From: Stenotrophomonas maltophilia
Lineage (GTDB): Bacteria > Pseudomonadota > Gammaproteobacteria > Xanthomonadales > Xanthomonadaceae
Assembly (NCBI GenBank): GCA_009912235.1
Contig: WNDS01000002.1
Span: forward strand, 901,373 to 965,372
DNA: 64,000 nucleotides
Reading direction: 5' to 3'
Under the pieces are notes generated by a model that saw nothing but the letters and a program-made list of their open reading frames with translations, was not told the DNA's origin and ran no database searches. A program made the translations under genes and the position numbers. Position 1 is the first letter of the stretch, and each line of letters starts with the position of its first letter. Below, piece by piece: positions 63,874 to 64,000 of the stretch.

Positions 63874-63921
63874 GCCTTCACACGGCAAGGGTCACAGGTT
63901 CGATTCCTGTACCGCCTACCA
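63874..63921 (+). tRNA. 3' fragment of a tRNA-Val(CAC) gene, probable attachment site
   Basis: The segment contains an anticodon arm (GCC-TTCACAC-GGC, anticodon CAC at 63879-63881), variable region, T arm (ACAGG-TTCGATT-CCTGT), 3' acceptor strand ACCGCCT, discriminator A and encoded CCA. No matching 5' acceptor (AGGCGGT) or D arm is present on the left; instead the sequence is the cyclase coding region. This is the typical content of an att core left by a tRNA-targeting integrative element. Confidence 0.75.
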
Positions 63922-63940
63922 ATAAAATCAGTGTGTTAGA

Positions 63941-63967
63941 CGAAAACGGCGAAAGCCGGTTTTTTTG
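63941..63967 (+). terminator. Rho-independent terminator after the tRNA fragment
   Basis: CGGC-GAAA-GCCG forms a stable tetraloop hairpin flanked by AAAA and followed by seven T, 20 nt after the encoded CCA. Confidence 0.8.
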
Positions 63968-63986
63968 TAAGTGCACAATAAGTGCA
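63968..63986 (+). repeat. Two TAAGTGCA direct repeats, possible integrase arm sites
   Basis: TAAGTGCA occurs at 63968-63975 and 63979-63986, an 11-bp period, just after the terminator. Short direct repeats beside a tRNA 3' end often serve as arm-type binding sites of tyrosine integrases; that role is inference here. Confidence 0.45.
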
Positions 63987-64000
63987 AACAAAAAGCCCCC

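Noticed and set aside
63846..63921. A complete tRNA gene ending at 63921
   Set aside because: No 5' acceptor strand complementary to ACCGCCT and no D arm are present; the left half is coding sequence of the cyclase gene.

Overview
The window is GC-rich (roughly two-thirds G+C) with dense gene packing, many GTG/TTG starts and ATGA stop-start overlaps. It carries many short GTAG-headed hairpin repeats of the SMAG type known from Stenotrophomonas maltophilia. Gene content (ybeY-corC-corA, TonB/PepSY iron genes, OprP-type porin with tandem pstS, DUF692/DUF2063 pair) fits a Stenotrophomonas chromosome in the Xanthomonadaceae. No ribosomal RNA, CRISPR array or insertion sequence was seen.

Layout. 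1-4918: 3' part of ybeY, two hypothetical envelope proteins, corC, a DUF4105/Lnb-like membrane protein and corA. 5042-9425 (minus): succinate-semialdehyde dehydrogenase and the polyamine ABC transporter genes potI, potH and potG. 9666-14981 (minus): a damaged tripartite efflux operon (outer membrane factor, DHA2 permease, HlyD-type adaptor) and a LysR regulator divergent from a secreted haloalkane-dehalogenase-like hydrolase. 16122-20901: potF, puuA and puuD (minus) divergent from puuB. 20973-28237: three tandem MASE1 sensor paralogues (the first a pseudogene), a small secreted protein with an octanucleotide repeat, and a two-receiver diguanylate cyclase. 28257-33879: FNR-boxed bacteriohemerythrin, an MFS symporter, a hypothetical, puuC and an omega-aminotransferase. 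33943-41002: ParB-like protein, DUF445 protein, and a Fur-boxed TonB receptor with DUF3649, PepSY and DUF3325 genes. 41003-49857: a SMAG array, rlmKL, hydrolase, AmpD-like amidase, sulfurtransferase, CoA pyrophosphatase, FkpA-like PPIase, enoyl-CoA hydratase and nth. 49933-57850: OprP-like porin divergent from two pstS genes, then pstC, pstA, pstB and phoU, with Pho boxes on both sides. 58072-60562: a copper-type RiPP cluster (precursor with four EGKCG motifs, DUF692/MNIO enzyme, DUF2063 partner, DoxX protein). 60572-63921: RNase T, a broken beta-propeller diguanylate cyclase, and a tRNA-Val 3' fragment at a junction.

How genes work together. The pot and puu genes, the aminotransferase and the succinate-semialdehyde dehydrogenase cover putrescine uptake and breakdown through gamma-glutamylated intermediates and GABA to succinate. 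The porin and pst genes form a phosphate-starvation unit. The four overlapping genes at 58072-60562 form a metallophore or metal-buffering peptide pathway.

A notable property is the number of disrupted reading frames: five indels, mostly in G/C tracts, and six in-frame TAG/TAA codons, in nine otherwise well-conserved loci, plus one octanucleotide-repeat frame conflict. These could be real inactivation, switchable tracts or consensus errors; the sequence alone cannot decide.
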